From the NCBI GenBank assembly GCA_964641455.1, contig CAZXLH010000024.1, positions 1-34,165 on the forward strand: a DNA stretch of 34,165 nucleotides. Direction: 5' to 3'. This DNA is from DTU015 sp964641455 (GTDB taxonomy: Bacteria > Bacillota > Sulfobacillia > Fermentithermobacillales > Fermentithermobacillaceae). This document shows positions 15,516 through 23,925 of this stretch, piece by piece. Within the stretch, counting starts at the first letter, position 1, and every line of letters starts with the position of its first letter. Under the pieces are notes generated by a model, which saw nothing but the letters and a program-made list of their open reading frames with translations, ran no database searches and was not told the DNA's origin. The translations under genes and the position numbers were made by a program.

Positions 15516-16262
15516 TCACTTTCCCAGTACAGTTCTTGCAAGTTCCAAATCTTGAGGCTTGTCTACGTCTATACCAATTTCAGGTGCAGACAGAATCGCC
15601 CTGCACTTTATACCTAATAAATTGCTCACATACTCCTCTATTTCCGGAACTCCTGCAAGTCCCAGGATTACTTTGAGCAAAAACCCAATGCCAAAAAACG
15701 AAGCCATCTTAAAAGGAGATTTACGGTATTCTATCATCTTCTTAACTACAGGCCATGTTTCTCCAACTGTGCTTTTTTTGACAAAAAACAAGTTGCCGCC
15801 GGTTAGAGTGGCTCCCTTCAATTTGACATAAGTGCGCATGACTTCCGGGTATTTGCTTATACATTGCTCTTTGGCTGATACCGCATAAACAAAATCTGCA
15901 TCTAATTCTATTGCGCCTTTGGTAAACTCTTGGACCATCTCAGATGTAATAAGCGGAATATCGGAAGTTGCAACAAGTACGTACTCGGTTTGAGTGTGGT
16001 TAAGCCCAATTTGCACGTTTGCCAAAAGGCCATCGCCTGGGGCTGCTATGATTACCCTTTTATTGGCATAGGCTGAAAGCCCATCCTTAGGGCCAACTAA
16101 AATTATGTTTGAAATCTCAGGCAATTGCTCTAAAACCTGAAGCACATAACTAAGCATAGGCCTGCCTGCAATATTTATGTTAGCTTCGAGAACCTCATCG
16201 CTCTCAGACGCCAGCTTATCTGTGTTAGCTTTGGCAGCCAAGACAACAGCATCTATTTTCAT
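15516..16262 (-). CDS. Atypical nucleotidyltransferase-like protein (MobA/GlmU-like fold)
   Basis: 248 residues with the Rossmann-like nucleotidyltransferase fold pattern: VVLAA near the N-terminus, then NIAGRPMLSYVLQVLEQLP, SDIPLIT, and a late DVDKPQDLELA block. The N-terminal loop that normally reads LAAGxGxRM is LAAKANTDKL here, so the NTP-phosphate-binding glycines and arginine are missing. It may use a different nucleotide mode or be inactive. It also has a hydrophobic stretch (about 190-207) unusual for a soluble enzyme. The ATG (16260-16262) is preferred over an overlapping GTG because GGGGGTG precedes it. It lies 5 bp after ispE. Substrate unknown. Confidence 0.7.
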   Translation of the reverse strand: MKIDAVVLAAKANTDKLASESDEVLEANINIAGRPMLSYVLQVLEQLPEISNIILVGPKDGLSAYANKRVIIAAPGDGLLANVQIGLNHTQTEYVLVATSDIPLITSEMVQEFTKGAIELDADFVYAVSAKEQCISKYPEVMRTYVKLKGATLTGGNLFFVKKSTVGETWPVVKKMIEYRKSPFKMASFFGIGFLLKVILGLAGVPEIEEYVSNLLGIKCRAILSAPEIGIDVDKPQDLELARTVLGK

Positions 16263-16267
16263 ATATG

Positions 16268-17227
16268 TCACACCCCCGTCCTGGTAACCACCGCCTGTAT
16301 TATGGGCAGTTTCCGGGACATTTTTAGGAATCTCGCCTTTACTTTAAGTGCGTGTTCACGAGAGCCACAAATTCCATATACAGCCGAACCGCTTCCGGTC
16401 AACGCAGCTCCATAAGCACCGGACAGTAAAAGGTTCTCTTTGATTATAGATAACTCAGGGTGAGATGAATACAAAGATGCTTCAAAATCGTTAAAAATAC
16501 ACGTACCCAGTTGCCTGGGATTGTTAGAAGGCAAGGCCTCTATAACATTGCATAACCTGGGGTCAAGCGCCATTGCCCTATCGGAAGCAAGCCCTGAAAA
16601 AGACACACGTCTGTAAAAATTCATAGCATCCCACCCGGCATACGCTTTCGCTGCAGAAACTCTTACCTCGGGAAGAATAAGAAGCATCCAGTAACTACCA
16701 CCCTCAATCTGACGGATTTTCTCACCCCGGCCTGTGCACAAAGCCGCCTGCCACAACGGAGGTTTCGAATTGGCTCCTATAAAGAATGGGATGTCTGACC
16801 CAATTTGAGATGCTATATCAATCAAGTGGCCAAAGTTGGGCTTATGCCTGGGAACCAAAAGATCCCTTAGTGCCAAAAGCGTGGCCGCAGCATCTGAACT
16901 GCCTCCTCCCAAACCCATTCCTGCAGGGATAGCCTTTTGAAGCGAGATAGCGAACCCTGCGTCCAGGTTTTTTCCAGACAAAAGAAGAGCAGCCACTTTG
17001 TAAGCCAAGTTGTCTTCTTGGGCAAGGCCGGGTAATTGAGGACAATAAACTCTAAGGCCCTGAGTAATGGCCTCAACGGAAACAAGATCAGCTATATCTA
17101 CCGGCACCATTAAGGTAGCAATTTCATGATAGCCATCTTCTCTTTTTCCAAGGATGCTCAGGGCCAAGTTTATCTTTGCGTATGCATGGTACTCGACCAC
17201 TTGGATACCGTTTTTACTATATTTCAC
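16268..17227 (-). CDS. ispE: 4-diphosphocytidyl-2-C-methyl-D-erythritol kinase
   Basis: A 319-residue GHMP kinase of the MEP isoprenoid pathway; it phosphorylates CDP-methylerythritol at the 2-hydroxyl. The motifs are YAKINLALSILGKREDGYH (Lys18 catalytic) and the glycine-rich ATP loop PAGMGLGGGSSDAA at 101-114. A third GHMP motif, ALTGSGSAVYG, is near the C-terminus. The start is GTG with a weak ribosome binding site, and no better in-frame start is evident. It is 37 bp downstream of the protease gene and directly upstream of the nucleotidyltransferase-like gene, as one transcript. Confidence 0.95.
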   Translation of the reverse strand: MKYSKNGIQVVEYHAYAKINLALSILGKREDGYHEIATLMVPVDIADLVSVEAITQGLRVYCPQLPGLAQEDNLAYKVAALLLSGKNLDAGFAISLQKAIPAGMGLGGGSSDAAATLLALRDLLVPRHKPNFGHLIDIASQIGSDIPFFIGANSKPPLWQAALCTGRGEKIRQIEGGSYWMLLILPEVRVSAAKAYAGWDAMNFYRRVSFSGLASDRAMALDPRLCNVIEALPSNNPRQLGTCIFNDFEASLYSSHPELSIIKENLLLSGAYGAALTGSGSAVYGICGSREHALKVKARFLKMSRKLPIIQAVVTRTGV

Positions 17228-17264
17228 ACCATAAATTTCGTCACAATGCTGCCGAAATCCTTTT

Positions 17265-18266
17265 CTAGAATCTCACTCCAAGGCTATCGCATACATTTTG
17301 AATTCTGCCGAAAACCGATACAGTGTCAGACCCGGCTGACAACAAGCCACATACCCTGTTGTATTCGTCTAAGACTGTTGAACCACTGTCACCGGGTTGC
17401 GCCATACGAGTAGTCAATACCTGATCTTCAAAAGATGCAGTCCCTATTTCCCCCATACTTATCTTGATAGTTGCATGAACCACTTTGACTTCGCCTGAAT
17501 TGGTCCCGCTTGTGCGCCCGCTCTTAAAAACTTTCTGCCCTACCACAACTTCAGAAGTCCCTTTGGGAACTCCCAGGTCTATTATATCCGCTGATACAAT
17601 ATCCCTGGACAGAGGCCTGGCAACAGCGGCGTCAACCAGGTTGGCCTCAGAGCTGAAACGTTCAATTCTTATTTCATAGTTGCGGCGAATTCTTCGCACA
17701 GCCCTGTTTAACCATTTCTGAGCTGCAGCGGCAACCTTACAATCCGGCTGGGAGATTTCAAGCTCGATTGGCACAAACCTATGAAGCTTGGCGATGATGT
17801 CGTCATCAGTTCCGCCATCATACTTCCCAGGTTGCAAAATCCCATCGCCTACTTTGGCACGTCCATCTCGCCCGTTAGATGAATTGGCAAGCACATGGTT
17901 GTTAGACAAGATTAAAGGTTCACCGGTCTTAACATCGTATACAATTGCACCGAACGTTCCTGCAGTAACTCTAAAATGGCCTATGCTGGTTCCTGGCCTG
18001 GCGGGCCTTTGACGGCCGGTCCGATTTAGGGCTACCACTTCTCCGACCTCGACAACATCGACCAGGCACTGATTCATACTCTGAGGGATTATATGGTTCG
18101 ACTTCAGGTCTTCTACAGGCACCTTTTTTTCAACCAGGACAATCAGTGATTCTTTACCTGTGTTATTCCCACGCACATGTTTATATCCACATCCGATTCC
18201 TATTACATTAGGCAAACCCATAAGTTTCATTCCACATGTCTTGAGTGCTTTGATCACAGGTTCCAT
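17265..18266 (-). CDS. Trypsin-like (S1 fold) serine peptidase
   Basis: 333 residues with a complete catalytic triad pattern. His124 is in ILSNNHVLA, Asp212 in LVDAAVARPLS and Ser294 in QPGDSGSTV. GTFGAIVYD before the His and KSGRTSGTNSGEV before the Ser are typical of this fold. The N-terminal segment LPNVIGIGCGYKHV resembles that of bacterial NAL1-like trypsin homologues. No signal peptide or membrane segment is seen, so it is probably cytoplasmic. The frame reaches 18305, but GGAGGGAGGT just before the ATG at 18264-18266 marks the start. It is divergent from the moxR operon and heads the ispE transcript. Substrate unknown. Confidence 0.82.
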   Translation of the reverse strand: MEPVIKALKTCGMKLMGLPNVIGIGCGYKHVRGNNTGKESLIVLVEKKVPVEDLKSNHIIPQSMNQCLVDVVEVGEVVALNRTGRQRPARPGTSIGHFRVTAGTFGAIVYDVKTGEPLILSNNHVLANSSNGRDGRAKVGDGILQPGKYDGGTDDDIIAKLHRFVPIELEISQPDCKVAAAAQKWLNRAVRRIRRNYEIRIERFSSEANLVDAAVARPLSRDIVSADIIDLGVPKGTSEVVVGQKVFKSGRTSGTNSGEVKVVHATIKISMGEIGTASFEDQVLTTRMAQPGDSGSTVLDEYNRVCGLLSAGSDTVSVFGRIQNVCDSLGVRF

Positions 18267-18347
18267 CGTACCTCCCTCCCTTCTGCGTAAGCACTCCTGC
18301 ATCACACCTTATGTAAAATAGAATAAGGAAGTTCTGGATCAACGCAC

Positions 18348-18361
18348 TTTGTTTAAACAAA
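18348..18361. promoter_or_regulatory. 14-bp perfect palindrome between protease and moxR genes
   Basis: TTTGTTTAAACAAA lies in the 180-bp divergent intergenic region and could be an operator for one or both genes. No regulator is identified. Confidence 0.3.
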
Positions 18362-18446
18362 ACTCTTGCTGCAAACTCAGAAGGAATAGGGGGCAGAAAC
18401 CAGGAATAACTTATGGTGCCTTCCTGAAAGTTACGGAGGTGAAAAA

Positions 18447-19412
18447 ATGAAAACCACACAAGCCAACTTAGCCATTCAACGGTTCAATCAAATGATGTCA
18501 AAAGTAATTGTAGGGAAGAAACAAGCAATTGAACTTACTTTAGTGGCATTTCTAGCTGAAGGAAATGTTCTGATTGAAGACGTCCCAGGGGTGGGAAAAA
18601 CTTTGCTGGCCAAGACTTTTGCCCGTTGCCTGGGGCTTAAATTCGGCCGGGTCCAGTTCACCCCCGACCTGCTTCCAGGTGATATTACCGGTATAAATGT
18701 TTTCAACCAAAAAACCCGTGAGTTTGAGTTCAAGCCAGGCCCTGTTTTCTGTAACATACTGCTCGCCGATGAAATTAACCGGGCAACGCCTCGTACCCAA
18801 TCAAGCCTTCTTGAATGTATGCAGGAAAGGCAGATCACCGTAGACGGAATAAGCCACACCCTATCGCCTCACTTCATGGTTCTCGCTACTCAAAATCCTG
18901 TTGAACTGCAAGGAACTTTCCCGCTTCCTGAAGCCCAAATGGACAGGTTTCTGATGCGGATACGCCTGGGCTACCCAGGCCGGAACGAAGAAGAGCAAAT
19001 ACTGGCCAGGTTCCAACACGGTTCACAGATAACCATTGAGGAAGATCCTCTGGCCATAGAAGAAGTGGCCCTGTTGAAATCCCAGGTTAAGCAAGTGTAT
19101 CTTTCTCAGGACATCATATCTTATATAAGTACTATTTGCAGATCTACAAGAACTACAGACTCAGTTGAACTTGGGGCAAGCCCAAGAGCTACACTTTCAC
19201 TGGCTCTTGCAAGCAAATCATACGCTTTTGTAAAAGGCAGAGACTACGTGTTGCCTGACGATGTAAAAGCGTTAGCAGTACCGGTGCTTGCACACAGGCT
19301 GGTGCTTACCCCGGATACCGCCCTTCGCGGAAAGAGTGCACAAGATTTGATATATAAAATTTTGGAAGAGGTGCCGGTACCAATCGGAAACAAGGAAATT
19401 TGTTCCAAATGA
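18447..19412 (+). CDS. MoxR-family AAA+ ATPase
   Basis: 321 residues, one AAA+ module. Walker A is in EDVPGVGKTLLAKTFA (Gly48-Thr52), Walker B in ILLADEINRA (Asp108-Glu109), sensor 1 near LATQNPVE, then the MoxR lid domain with ASPRATL. MoxR ATPases act as chaperones that assemble or mature partner proteins, usually encoded next door with DUF58 proteins. The ribosome binding site GGAGGT is at 18435-18440. The gene overlaps the DUF58 gene by 4 bp (ATGA), so they are translationally coupled. The operon is inserted between veg and the ispE block, on the opposite strand. Confidence 0.94.
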   Translation: MKTTQANLAIQRFNQMMSKVIVGKKQAIELTLVAFLAEGNVLIEDVPGVGKTLLAKTFARCLGLKFGRVQFTPDLLPGDITGINVFNQKTREFEFKPGPVFCNILLADEINRATPRTQSSLLECMQERQITVDGISHTLSPHFMVLATQNPVELQGTFPLPEAQMDRFLMRIRLGYPGRNEEEQILARFQHGSQITIEEDPLAIEEVALLKSQVKQVYLSQDIISYISTICRSTRTTDSVELGASPRATLSLALASKSYAFVKGRDYVLPDDVKALAVPVLAHRLVLTPDTALRGKSAQDLIYKILEEVPVPIGNKEICSK

Positions 19413-20647
19413 GCACCCGGGCAGTAATAGTCTGTGGAACGGCCATAGCAGCAATAGGGCTCATTGCCAATCTGCCCTACATAGTCATGTCTGGCGCATA
19501 CTTAATCTTAGGTGCTCTTTTGTCGCGCCGATACGTAAAGCAGGCCCCTAAACACCTGATTTATCGCCGGCAGTTAAGTACTCAAGAAGCTTTTGTAGGT
19601 GACAACGTCACCCTCAAAATTCGTATTGAAAATCGTAAGCCACTCCCTGTATTCTGGCTTAAGTGTGAAGATGAAGTTCCCGACAGCCGAACATTTGGCT
19701 CATTACCCTCAACAAACCATTACACTCAAAGCAAAGCAACGCTTCATAACACGGTACACCTGAAGTGGTTTGAAGGAGTAGAGCGAGAATTCGAAATCTC
19801 TTGCAACAGGCGGGGAATATTCCGGTTGGGCCCTGTTACAGTTGAGGTTGGTGACCCGCTTGGCCTTGAAACCTACAGGACGGTTCTACACCAAACTGAT
19901 ACCCTGACAGTATATCCTGAGATAATGTCCCTGCAAGGCATACCCTGGCTTGACAGGTTTCCGTTTGGCGCGCTGCCGAAAGCAGGATGGCTTCACCCCG
20001 ATCCGTTGACAATTATGGGCACCAGGTTATATGACGGAACAAACCCTATGAATCAAATAGCATGGAAAGCCACGGCAAAAACAGGCACCCTTCAAGTTAA
20101 AGTATTAGAACCCACCCACCAGGCCAGAATGTTTGTTGCACTTAACTTATCTACGTCTCAATACTTATGGAAAGGCATAGATTCTACAGTCTTGGAAGAC
20201 GCCATATCCATAGCTGCTTCTGCTTGTTATGCCATGCTAAATCAAAATGTTTCCTTTGGTTTAATTTCAAACTCGGTAAGTTCCGGCCAGGGCTCACTGT
20301 TTATCGCGCCGGGTTTGTCAGCATCTCACCTTAAGAGAATTCTTGATGCATTGGCACAGATCACTTTACCTTGGCGGCCCTTCTCTCAAACTTTAGAGCA
20401 GCTGCGTTGCCAGATTAGCAAAGATACCGGGGTGTTGGCCATTATGCCCTACATATCCGATCATGACCGGAACCATCTCCTGGCGCTGGCAAATATGGGC
20501 TGCCCTGTAGCAATCATATTGGTTAACCAGCCTCCGGTTACCGAAGACACTTATTTGAAGCTGGCAAGATACATTCCTATTTACCGGCGTTGTGATATTA
20601 GAGATTCAGAAAAAGACAAGGTGATGGCCTTTGAGCGCATTGGTTAA
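19409..20647 (+). CDS. DUF58 domain protein (MoxR partner)
   Basis: 412 residues. Two short hydrophobic segments at the N-terminus (about 5-38) anchor it to the membrane. The rest is predicted cytoplasmic, with an immunoglobulin-like part and the DUF58 signature around residues 208-237 (YDGTNPMNQIAWKATAKTG, then LQVKVLEP). The C-terminal region resembles a von Willebrand A-like fold in this family. The ATG at 19409 overlaps the moxR stop (ATGA). A TTG at 19400 is too close to AAGGA to be used. It overlaps the next gene by 17 bp. A cell-envelope or peptidoglycan role is often proposed for such operons, but the function here is not shown by sequence. Confidence 0.9.
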   Translation: MSTRAVIVCGTAIAAIGLIANLPYIVMSGAYLILGALLSRRYVKQAPKHLIYRRQLSTQEAFVGDNVTLKIRIENRKPLPVFWLKCEDEVPDSRTFGSLPSTNHYTQSKATLHNTVHLKWFEGVEREFEISCNRRGIFRLGPVTVEVGDPLGLETYRTVLHQTDTLTVYPEIMSLQGIPWLDRFPFGALPKAGWLHPDPLTIMGTRLYDGTNPMNQIAWKATAKTGTLQVKVLEPTHQARMFVALNLSTSQYLWKGIDSTVLEDAISIAASACYAMLNQNVSFGLISNSVSSGQGSLFIAPGLSASHLKRILDALAQITLPWRPFSQTLEQLRCQISKDTGVLAIMPYISDHDRNHLLALANMGCPVAIILVNQPPVTEDTYLKLARYIPIYRRCDIRDSEKDKVMAFERIG

Positions 20648-22025
20648 AATCCTGCTTGGATTGGCCCTTGAGACCGTTTTTTGGAGCAGTATATCACTTA
20701 CTTTGCTCATAAGGTTAGGGGTTAAACCTGGAACCCACATTGCCTACGTTATCAGCGCCTTAGGCTTCCTATGGGGCTACACGCTAAGCCGGTTTCTGCA
20801 AAATGGCCCGTCTGCCCGGCGCAAGAAATTGCTTTTACCCGGATGGCTTCTGCCTATTTGTCTTTTTGGAATGCTCCTGGTAAGTACGTGCACAAATCCC
20901 CGGGTTCTCCCATGGGGTATTATGGTGTCAAGCGAAGCCGGCGTTTACCTCGTGCTGTGGGCAATATGCTCGGTACAGGGAATTAACCGAGCCCAAGCCA
21001 CAACACTTCATACTTTGCAAAAGCATAGTTTACTGGGAACCTTGGTTTTGACAGGGCTTGCTTGTTTCCAACCGGCCAACCGGTTAGATTTAGCCACAAG
21101 CGCACTTTATTTTGCCTTGATTTGCTCTGTCTATATCGCTTTTTTACGCCAAGATGAAATTTTTAAAAATACAGGTTCAAAGGATCGCAACTACTGGATA
21201 GCCGGCGGAGTGCTCTTTTTGTTGGCAATCCTGGCGCTTTCAGCTTTTGCATCTATGGGAGGGCCCGGGGCCGCATTGTGGGCTTTGAAACTCATAAGAA
21301 AAACGTGGGCTTTATTCGGAAAACTAATCATATACGCATTTGCTCCCTTAGGCAAAGCTGCTGAATGGCTTGTTGTATCTATAAGAAAATTGATCAAACA
21401 AAGACCACAAAACGGCCATCAAGCCGAACCATCGTTCAGCGATATGCTTGAGGCTTTCAACGAGACAAATCAACCCTTGGAAATGCCCTCTTGGATCCAA
21501 TGGGCTTTTTCCATAGCGGCTTTGTCATTAGTGCTTTGGTTAATATGGCGCTTTTTGCTCAAACGCGAGACCAGGCATAAGCAAGATTTATCTTACACAG
21601 AGGCTCGCATAAACCTTTTGGAAAAAGGTGCGTTCACAGAGTGGGCGGAAAGTTCGTTAAACCAAATTGCGTCTCGTGTAAACACCACAGTATCCAGGTT
21701 CTTGCATTCCATAAAGCGCAACAAACCGGAAACCGTTGGCGAACTCTATATCTGCTCCCTAAACTTGCTGTCTGCTCAGGTTATTCCCTTCAAGCAAAGT
21801 AAGACCCCTTTTGAATACCTAAATGAGGTAAAAGAGCATATCCCTGGCGAGGAAGGGCATCTGGCGTTTGACTACATCACAACGCTTTTCTGCGGCTGCC
21901 ACTATTCAAATCGACAACCAAATACCCTTGAATGGGAAAAAGCGCTTCACGCATATTGGATTTTGACCCAACCAGAAACATTGCACCTTGAAGCACCGGG
22001 AAATGACAGGCCGGTGAATAAATAA
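20631..22025 (+). CDS. Multi-pass membrane protein with C-terminal DUF4129
   Basis: 464 residues. About eight hydrophobic segments fill residues 5-240, a further one is near 287-305, and a soluble helical C-terminus (about 315-450) resembles DUF4129. In many MoxR-DUF58 operons the third protein carries a transglutaminase-like domain between such membrane and DUF4129 parts. No Cys-His-Asp transglutaminase core is visible here, so this is a reduced version. The start is TTG with AAGGTGA seven bases upstream, giving a 17-bp overlap with the DUF58 gene. It is the last gene of the operon and converges on veg. Confidence 0.75.
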   Translation: MSALVKILLGLALETVFWSSISLTLLIRLGVKPGTHIAYVISALGFLWGYTLSRFLQNGPSARRKKLLLPGWLLPICLFGMLLVSTCTNPRVLPWGIMVSSEAGVYLVLWAICSVQGINRAQATTLHTLQKHSLLGTLVLTGLACFQPANRLDLATSALYFALICSVYIAFLRQDEIFKNTGSKDRNYWIAGGVLFLLAILALSAFASMGGPGAALWALKLIRKTWALFGKLIIYAFAPLGKAAEWLVVSIRKLIKQRPQNGHQAEPSFSDMLEAFNETNQPLEMPSWIQWAFSIAALSLVLWLIWRFLLKRETRHKQDLSYTEARINLLEKGAFTEWAESSLNQIASRVNTTVSRFLHSIKRNKPETVGELYICSLNLLSAQVIPFKQSKTPFEYLNEVKEHIPGEEGHLAFDYITTLFCGCHYSNRQPNTLEWEKALHAYWILTQPETLHLEAPGNDRPVNK

Positions 22026-22097
22026 TCACGTTAAGCCGTCTCCGAATATTCAAAAAACGTGTTTCAATGGGCCTTGGTATTTTGCAAGATACAGTTC

Positions 22098-22361
22098 TTA
22101 GCTGTCTGCAGGTACATCTTGTGTTTCATCAAGGAACTGTATTTCAACTGAATCTGTTAAGACATCAGTATAGCTCCAAGACACAGCACGGCGAGATTCG
22201 TCATCCAGCCTCATCACAAATATGCTTGGATAGGTATTCTCCAAAATACCTTCTTTGATGGAAATACGTCTGCGGCCTTGATTGGCTTTAACTTTGATTC
22301 GCTCTCCAAGATGGGAATCAAGTTTCTTACGAATAGAGTCAATAGTCATTTTTTGCTTCAA
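22098..22361 (-). CDS. veg: Veg protein
   Basis: An 87-residue Firmicute protein of the Veg family, small and basic in the middle, with SHLGERIKVKANQGRRR, GILENTYPSIFVMRLD and a serine/tyrosine-rich SWSYTDVLT near the end. In Bacillus Veg promotes biofilm gene expression by interfering with SinR. Whether it does so here is unknown, as no sinR is in the window. The TTG start (22359-22361) follows GGGGG by about 8 nt. It is 20 bp downstream of the YkuK-family gene and shares its promoter. Confidence 0.9.
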   Translation of the reverse strand: MKQKMTIDSIRKKLDSHLGERIKVKANQGRRRISIKEGILENTYPSIFVMRLDDESRRAVSWSYTDVLTDSVEIQFLDETQDVPADS

Positions 22362-22381
22362 TGGCTAACCCCCTTCGAAAT

Positions 22382-22852
22382 TTACTTAGAATGCTTGTCT
22401 GCCACCTGAGACGCGCCATAAGCGTCAGGTTTGATCTTGGCGGCAAAACCACTTCCAACAATTTGAGCAACAAGTTCCTTTATCATGGACCTTGTTTCAC
22501 CATTTCTGCCTACATCAAGATGGATCTCAACATTGAGATCATTATGCCCGGTACTTGACAGTTCACCCGCAAGTTTGCTGGCAACATCCAAACTTAAATG
22601 AGCTTCGTAAAAGATACGTTGCTTCATACTGGGCATTTGCTTTACGTAGGTGCGGGTATAGTAATATCTTCCGCCTTTACCAATATGGTGGACAACAACT
22701 GCGGTTACGAAACAAACCTGTTCTCGGGCCTGGGAATCACTGCCGACTATGAGTTTATACTGCGACTCAGGGTTTTCGGCTACGAAATCAAGGATATCAT
22801 CAAACATTGCTAAGAAATTCATGGGCCCCTTTGTAGGACTTACAAAGTGCAA
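22382..22852 (-). CDS. YkuK/DUF458 family RNase H-like protein
   Basis: 156 residues. VSPTKGPMNF at the N-terminus, IVGSDSQAREQVCFVTAVVV (aspartate after the beta strand) and GGRYYYTRTYVK match the DUF458 family, which adopts an RNase H-like fold. Catalytic activity is not proven. The frame runs to a GTG at 22876, but AAGGAGG lies after that GTG and 8 nt before a TTG (22850-22852), so TTG is the start. It occupies the place of yabG between rsmA and veg. The promoter is at 22915-22943. Confidence 0.8.
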   Translation of the reverse strand: MHFVSPTKGPMNFLAMFDDILDFVAENPESQYKLIVGSDSQAREQVCFVTAVVVHHIGKGGRYYYTRTYVKQMPSMKQRIFYEAHLSLDVASKLAGELSSTGHNDLNVEIHLDVGRNGETRSMIKELVAQIVGSGFAAKIKPDAYGASQVADKHSK

Positions 22853-22914
22853 TGTGATTCCCTCCTTACCAGGCACCTACCCACTAATAGTAACACTTTT
22901 CTACTATTTGCGCA

Positions 22915-22943
22915 ATTGTATACACAATTCCGATGATTGCCAA
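22915..22943 (-). promoter_or_regulatory. Promoter of the YkuK-family gene and veg, with overlapping palindrome
   Basis: Minus strand TTGGCA (22938-22943), 17-bp spacer, TACAAT (22915-22920), each 5 of 6. The -10 element is embedded in an inverted repeat, AATTGT-N4-ACAATT at 22914-22929, a plausible operator. Confidence 0.6.
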
Positions 22944-23070
22944 AAAAGGGCATGCGCAAATAAATAGTTGCAAGAAACACATAGCTGCTGCAAATAGATC
23001 AAACGGCGAAGCAGAAATGTTTGCATGAAGGCTGGCTCTTTCATAAAACCGGTTTGGCCTGGCAACCGTG

Positions 23071-23925
23071 TTAAGCCGACATTATGGGGGTTATCACCTT
23101 GGCTAAAGTAACGTACTCATCAATCGTCAAATCTTCAGGCCGTTTTTGAAGATCTATAGCGTATTTGTTTCCCAATTGACGCAAGAGATCTTTGTCTGGG
23201 AAAAAGAACGAAAGTGAATTCAGTATGGTCTTTCTCCTTTGGGAAAACACTCTCCGCGAAATCTGGTTCAGCACTTTTTCTTGTTTGCCGGTAAGTGGAA
23301 AGCCAGGATAAACGTCTAAGCTTACCAGGCATGAATCTACCTTAGGAGGGGGTAGAAACGCGCCTCTCGGAATCTTTCTTTCTACCTGTACCCTGGCTCT
23401 GTATTGACACCACAAAGACAATCTTCCAAACTCTGTTGACCCAGGAGGTTCAGCCATGCGCCGGCCTACCTCATCTTGAACCACAAACGCTAGGCGGGCC
23501 CACTTGGGCCTGGTAACAAGCGCAGAATACAAAACCTGAGAAGTAACATAGTAAGGCAGGTTACCGCATAAAACCAAAGGAGTGCCAGGATGTGACTCCC
23601 TGATATTTCGCCCGGAAAGATCGGCCTTGAGGACATCGCCCCAAAGCCATGTAAGGTTGGTAAAATCAGAGGTAATCCCTGAAACGGCAGGCTCAAGTTC
23701 TTGGTCAATTTCCAGGGCATATACCTGCTTTGCCCTCTTACATAACTCTCGTGTGAGAGTTCCTAAACCTGCTCCTATTTCAAAGGCCACCCAGGTGTCA
23801 TCAGGCACCATTGTCTCTGCGATGCTTTGCAAAAGCCTGGGGTCAGTCATAAAATGCTGGCCCAAGCGTTTCTTTAGCCTGACCCCATGCTCTCTCATAA
23901 TCTGCCTGTAAGTTCTGTTTTCCAT
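23071..23925 (-). CDS. rsmA: 16S rRNA dimethyladenosine transferase RsmA (KsgA)
   Basis: 284 residues. It dimethylates the two adjacent adenosines in helix 45 of 16S rRNA during late 30S assembly. Visible motifs are KKRLGQHFMTD (18-28), SAM loop EIGAGLGTLT (49-58), EID acidic residue (72-74) and the catalytic NLPYY (122-126). The ATG (23923-23925) overlaps the stop of the upstream 3D-domain gene by one base (TGATG), so the two are translationally coupled. Confidence 0.97.
   Translation of the reverse strand: MENRTYRQIMREHGVRLKKRLGQHFMTDPRLLQSIAETMVPDDTWVAFEIGAGLGTLTRELCKRAKQVYALEIDQELEPAVSGITSDFTNLTWLWGDVLKADLSGRNIRESHPGTPLVLCGNLPYYVTSQVLYSALVTRPKWARLAFVVQDEVGRRMAEPPGSTEFGRLSLWCQYRARVQVERKIPRGAFLPPPKVDSCLVSLDVYPGFPLTGKQEKVLNQISRRVFSQRRKTILNSLSFFFPDKDLLRQLGNKYAIDLQKRPEDLTIDEYVTLAKVITPIMSA

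Noticed and set aside
22026..22060. Terminator between the DUF4129 gene and veg
   Set aside because: CACGTT/AACGTG gives only a 6-bp stem with a loop over 20 nt and a very short T tract.
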